Of a stretch of 64,000 bases of DNA, positions 61,187 to 64,000 are shown piece after piece. The notes beneath the pieces were generated by a model, which was given only the letters and a program-made list of their open reading frames with translations, was not told where the DNA came from and did not search any database. The position numbers were made by a program, and so were the translations under genes. Numbering within the stretch: the stretch's first letter is position 1; every line of letters begins with the position of its first letter. This DNA is from Microbacterium allomyrinae (GTDB taxonomy: Bacteria > Actinomycetota > Actinomycetes > Actinomycetales > Microbacteriaceae): assembly GCF_020682705.1 (NCBI RefSeq), contig NZ_JAGTTN010000001.1:186001-250000 (forward strand), written 5' to 3'.

Positions 61187-62383
61187 ATGCCCGATCTGCA
61201 GGACTCCCGCGTCGCGGTCTACCTCGACTTCGACAACATCGTGATGAGCTGGTACGACCGTGTCCACGGCAAGAACTCGTATCAGCGCGACCGGCAGAAG
61301 ATCTCGGCGAACGCAAGCGACCCCGAGATCGCGGAGCGTCTCACCGCGGCGACGATCGACGTCGGCGCGATCATCGACTTCGCGGCATCCTTCGGCACTC
61401 TGGTGCTGACCCGCGCGTACGCCGACTGGTCGTCTCCCGTCAACGCGATCTATCGTTCGCAGCTGGTCGCCCGCGCGGTGGATCTGGTGCAGCTCTTCCC
61501 CGCCGCGGCCTACGCGAAGAACGGCGCGGACATCCGCCTTGCGGTGGACGCCGTCGAGGACATGTTCCGGCTGCCCGACCTCACACACGTCGTGATCGTC
61601 GCCGGCGACTCGGACTACGTCCCGCTCGCTCAGCGCTGCAAACGGCTCGGCCGCTACGTGGTCGGTGTCGGCGTGGCCGGATCGACGGCCAAGTCGCTGG
61701 CCGCCGCGTGCGACGAGTTCGAGGCGTACGACTCGCTGCCGGGGGTTCCCCGCGTTTCCGGTGCGGCCAAGGCGCCCGACCGGGCACCGCAGAAGGCGGA
61801 AGAGAAGGCGCCCTCGAAGGCCGCCTCGTCGGCTCGTTCGACGAAGGCGACCGCAACCGCGGGCGGCGAGGGTGCCAGCGGCTCTGCTTCGCGATCGGGT
61901 AGCCGTCGCGGCTCAGCGAAGTCCGCGGCGACACCGGATGCTGCCGTCGGCGACGCAGCGGACGGCTCGGTCGAGATCGCTGAACCTCGTTCCACTGCCG
62001 AGGTCGAAGCCGCGCTCAACGACGCGCTCGAGACGACGGCGGCGCCGAAGCGCACGAATCGCCGCGCAACGTCGAAGACCGTGACGGCGGCCACCGATGC
62101 TCCCCCTCCCGAGGCGCTGCCGCCGGTCGAAGAGCCTGTCGAGGATCCACAGGACACCGCGAGCCGCCTCTTGGAGCGGGCGCTGCGACTCGGCCACGAC
62201 AAGAACGACGACTCCGAATGGCTCCACAGCTCGGCGGTCAAGACGCACATGCGGCGCATGGACCCGTCGTTCAGCGAGAAGGCGCTGGGGTACCGCTCGT
62301 TCAATGATTTCGTGAAGGCCCGCGAGTCGATCGCCGAGCTCGAAGAGACCGGGCACGAGCGACTGGTGCGCCTGCGCGAGTAG
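61187..62383 (+). CDS. NYN nuclease-fold protein with C-terminal LOTUS/OST-HTH domain
   Basis: A 398-residue protein. The N-terminal NYN (PIN-like) domain, about residues 1-190, has acidic residues in YLDFDNIV, ADIRLAVDAVEDM and VAGDSDYVPLAQRC, expected to bind metal for RNA cleavage. A low-complexity Ala/Ser/Lys linker (about 190-320) follows. A C-terminal domain (about 325-398) with HSSAVKTHMRRMDPSFSEKA and LGYRSFNDFVKA is a LOTUS/OST-HTH RNA-binding module. GGAGAGG lies six bases before ATG 61187. RNA turnover is likely; the target is unknown. Confidence 0.85.
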   Translation: MPDLQDSRVAVYLDFDNIVMSWYDRVHGKNSYQRDRQKISANASDPEIAERLTAATIDVGAIIDFAASFGTLVLTRAYADWSSPVNAIYRSQLVARAVDLVQLFPAAAYAKNGADIRLAVDAVEDMFRLPDLTHVVIVAGDSDYVPLAQRCKRLGRYVVGVGVAGSTAKSLAAACDEFEAYDSLPGVPRVSGAAKAPDRAPQKAEEKAPSKAASSARSTKATATAGGEGASGSASRSGSRRGSAKSAATPDAAVGDAADGSVEIAEPRSTAEVEAALNDALETTAAPKRTNRRATSKTVTAATDAPPPEALPPVEEPVEDPQDTASRLLERALRLGHDKNDDSEWLHSSAVKTHMRRMDPSFSEKALGYRSFNDFVKARESIAELEETGHERLVRLRE

Positions 62384-62424
62384 TGGCGCGAACCCTCAGC
62401 CGATCTGGGAAAACGGCAGTCCGG

Positions 62425-62439
62425 TACAGTGTCACTGTG
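62425..62439 (+). promoter_or_regulatory. Leaderless-type promoter with palindrome over the ROK start
   Basis: TACAGT (62425-62430), GTCACT, GTG 62437. ACAGTG-t-CACTGT (62426-62438) is a perfect inverted repeat covering the -10 and start codon, a likely operator. Confidence 0.55.
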
Positions 62440-63660
62440 GCACGCCGAAATGCCCCGCCGGGCTCCCAGACCTCGCTGCGCGAGGCCAATCGCGCGCGCG
62501 TCGTCGAGACGCTGAAGCGGCACGGCCGGCTCACGCAGATCGAGCTCGCCGGCAGCACCGGCCTGTCGCCGGCCACGGTGTCGAACATCGTCAAAGAGCT
62601 GACGGCATCCGGCCTGCTGCATACGTCGTTCACCTCTCGGAGCGGCCGCCGCGCCACGCTCGTCTCGCTCGCTCGCCAGCTCGGCCTCGTGGCCGGTGTG
62701 CACTACAGCTCGCGCCATCTCCACATCGCGATCGCCGATACCGCGCGCACGATCGTGACCCAGACTTCGCTCCCGCTCCCCCTCGACCACCGGCTCGACG
62801 CCGAACTGGACCGCCTCTCGCTGCTGCTGGGCGACATGATGGAGACGCTCGGCGGATCCCTGTCCGACCTCGTCGCCGTGGGCATGGCGCTGCCGGCCCC
62901 CATCGACCCGCGCACCGGCATGGTCTCGACCCCGGGCCTCTTGCGCGGATGGGAGGGCGTCGACGTCGCCGAGAGCCTCTCGGCCCGTATCGGACGCCAG
63001 GTCCATGTCGACAGCGAGGCGAACCTCGGCGGCCTCGCCGAGGCGCGCGAGGGCAACGGCCGGACAGCCTCGTCGTCCGTGTTCATCCGCGTCGGGCACA
63101 CCATCAGCGCAGGTCTCATCGTCGGCGGCGATCTGTTCCGCGGCGTCAACGGCAAGGCCGGCCAGATCGGTCATGTGACGCTCGACGAGAACGGCCCGAT
63201 CTGCCGGTGCAGCAATCGCGGCTGCCTCGAGACCTACGCCGGCGGGCCGGCGCTGCTGTCGCTGTTCCCGCCGAGCGAGGGGATGCACCGACTCGGCGAC
63301 CTGCTGCACGCCGCCGAAGCGGGTGACGGGAGCGCGCGCCGCGTCATCGCCGATGCCGGCCGCCACATCGGCATCGCCGCGGCGAGCCTGTGCAACCTCT
63401 TCGACCCCGAGCTCATCATCGTGGGCGGCGAGCTCGGCCAGGCGGGCGAGATCCTCATGGCACCGATGCGCCACTCGCTCGAGCGCACCGCGCTGCCGTC
63501 CGGGGCGGGCCTTCCCGAGATCGTGGGCGCCTCGTTCGGAGAATGGGCCGAGACCCGCGGGGCGATCGCGATCGCCCTCGATCATGTGACGGTCGACGCC
63601 CAGACCTTGCCCACCACCACGTCGATCGCCACGACACCGCCGCTCCCGTACTCGGCATAG
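62437..63660 (+). CDS. ROK-family transcriptional regulator (XylR/NagC type)
   Basis: A 407-residue regulator. The N-terminal winged helix reads LKRHGRLTQIELAGSTGLSP then ATVSNIVKEL. The sugar-kinase-like body has VGMALPAPIDPRTG, GHTISAGLIVGG, the ROK zinc motif CRCSNRGCLETYAGG, and FDPELIIVGGEL. Sugar-responsive repression is expected. The gene just downstream encodes a xylose-type sugar-binding lipoprotein, so a pentose or related sugar is the likely signal. Confidence 0.92.
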   Translation: MARRNAPPGSQTSLREANRARVVETLKRHGRLTQIELAGSTGLSPATVSNIVKELTASGLLHTSFTSRSGRRATLVSLARQLGLVAGVHYSSRHLHIAIADTARTIVTQTSLPLPLDHRLDAELDRLSLLLGDMMETLGGSLSDLVAVGMALPAPIDPRTGMVSTPGLLRGWEGVDVAESLSARIGRQVHVDSEANLGGLAEAREGNGRTASSSVFIRVGHTISAGLIVGGDLFRGVNGKAGQIGHVTLDENGPICRCSNRGCLETYAGGPALLSLFPPSEGMHRLGDLLHAAEAGDGSARRVIADAGRHIGIAAASLCNLFDPELIIVGGELGQAGEILMAPMRHSLERTALPSGAGLPEIVGASFGEWAETRGAIAIALDHVTVDAQTLPTTTSIATTPPLPYSA

Positions 63661-63672
63661 GCTCCTCCGATG
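63658..63672 (+). promoter_or_regulatory. Leaderless-type promoter for the sugar-binding lipoprotein
   Basis: TAGGCT (63658-63663; its TAG is the ROK stop codon), CCTCCG, ATG 63670. No ribosome site is present. Confidence 0.5.
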
Positions 63673-64000
63673 CCGACAACGGGAAGAGGGCTTCCGAGCC
63701 TCCGCCGCGCGGTGGCGGCTCTCGCTGTGCGGCGGCGCCCTTCGGCCATCCCTCCGGTGCGCCGTGCGGGAGCTGCGGTCTCGGTCATCGCGCTCGCCGC
63801 CCTGTCGCTCGCCGCGTGCACCGGTGCTCCCGACACCGGCTCCGCCACCGGCGCGGCGGGCAAGATCGCCCTGCTCCTGCCTGACGCCAAGACGGCGCGG
63901 TACGAGACGTTCGACCGACCCCTGTTCGAAGCGAAGGTGGCCGAGCTGGGCGAGTACGACGTGCTCTATTCCAACGCCGATCAAGATGCCGCCAAGCAGC
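63670..64000 (+). CDS. Sugar ABC transporter binding lipoprotein, XylF/ChvE-like (3' end outside window)
   Basis: An open frame of 110 codons running off the window. A long Arg-rich N-terminus precedes a hydrophobic segment and the lipobox SLAAC (Cys about residue 52). The mature part begins KIALLLPDAKTARYETFDRP and continues to VLYSNADQDAAKQ, characteristic of CUT2 xylose/multiple-sugar binding proteins. Together with the ROK regulator upstream it probably starts a xylFGH-type import operon. Confidence 0.85.
   Translation, partial: MPTTGRGLPSLRRAVAALAVRRRPSAIPPVRRAGAAVSVIALAALSLAACTGAPDTGSATGAAGKIALLLPDAKTARYETFDRPLFEAKVAELGEYDVLYSNADQDAAKQ

Overview
The window is high-GC DNA from an actinobacterium. 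It is most consistent with Microbacteriaceae and probably Microbacterium. The evidence is the strong G/C third-position bias, the many GGATGC/GCATCC words, and gene orders shared with other actinobacteria (tRNA-Gln/glmU/prs; rsmI divergent from pmt; metG, tatD, ksgA and ispE close together). This is inferred from content; no database was searched. Genes are densely packed and no gene-free stretch exceeds about 275 bases.

Layout. (1) 1-7650: the end of a type I signal peptidase, an exported Tat-type protein, an orphan HPr-kinase-like ATPase, and a MacB/FtsX-type ABC exporter divergent from an OmpR-type two-component pair. (2) 7850-10944: a flavin electron-transfer module on the minus strand: an FMN-binding lipoprotein, an ApbE flavin transferase without a signal peptide, a 29-codon leader ORF resembling the start of a MOSC protein, and an NqrB/RnfD-like membrane domain fused to a ferredoxin reductase. 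(3) 11016-19087: a P-type cation ATPase, prs, glmU, tRNA-Gln, a MarR regulator and an ABC-F protein. (4) 19149-31876: housekeeping genes (ispE, ksgA, tatD, metG) separated by accessory genes (Eis-like acetyltransferase, aldo/keto reductase, Stealth phosphotransferase, metallophosphoesterase, two MFS transporters). (5) 32056-42963: a beta-1,4-galactan utilisation locus: LacI repressor, GH42 beta-galactosidase, a CUT1 sugar importer without its own ATPase, and a 1198-residue secreted GH53 galactanase. (6) 43022-51146: rsmI, pmt, a DUF255 thioredoxin-fold protein, an aldo/keto reductase, and a self-regulated ABC operon. (7) 51259-64000: an HrpA-type helicase, a quinone oxidoreductase, a sulfurtransferase, an O-acetylhomoserine sulfhydrylase, an M20 peptidase, a Gfo/Idh/MocA oxidoreductase, an NYN-LOTUS protein, a ROK regulator and the start of a sugar-binding lipoprotein.

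How the parts work together. In the galactan locus GH53 should cut galactan outside the cell, the binding protein and permeases import oligosaccharides, and GH42 releases galactose. Three 18-bp LacI-type operators tie the locus together, and one lies inside the galactanase signal-peptide codons. In the flavin module, NAD(P)H electrons could pass through FAD and the membrane domain to an FMN carried by the lipoprotein.

Across the window about twenty start codons sit 6-8 bases after a TANNNT-like -10 hexamer, which implies mostly leaderless transcripts; this decided many starts here. The strongest leads are the intragenic operator, the leader ORF ahead of the flavin membrane protein, the tRNA-Gln/glmU junction and the paired palindromes in the ABC operon promoter.
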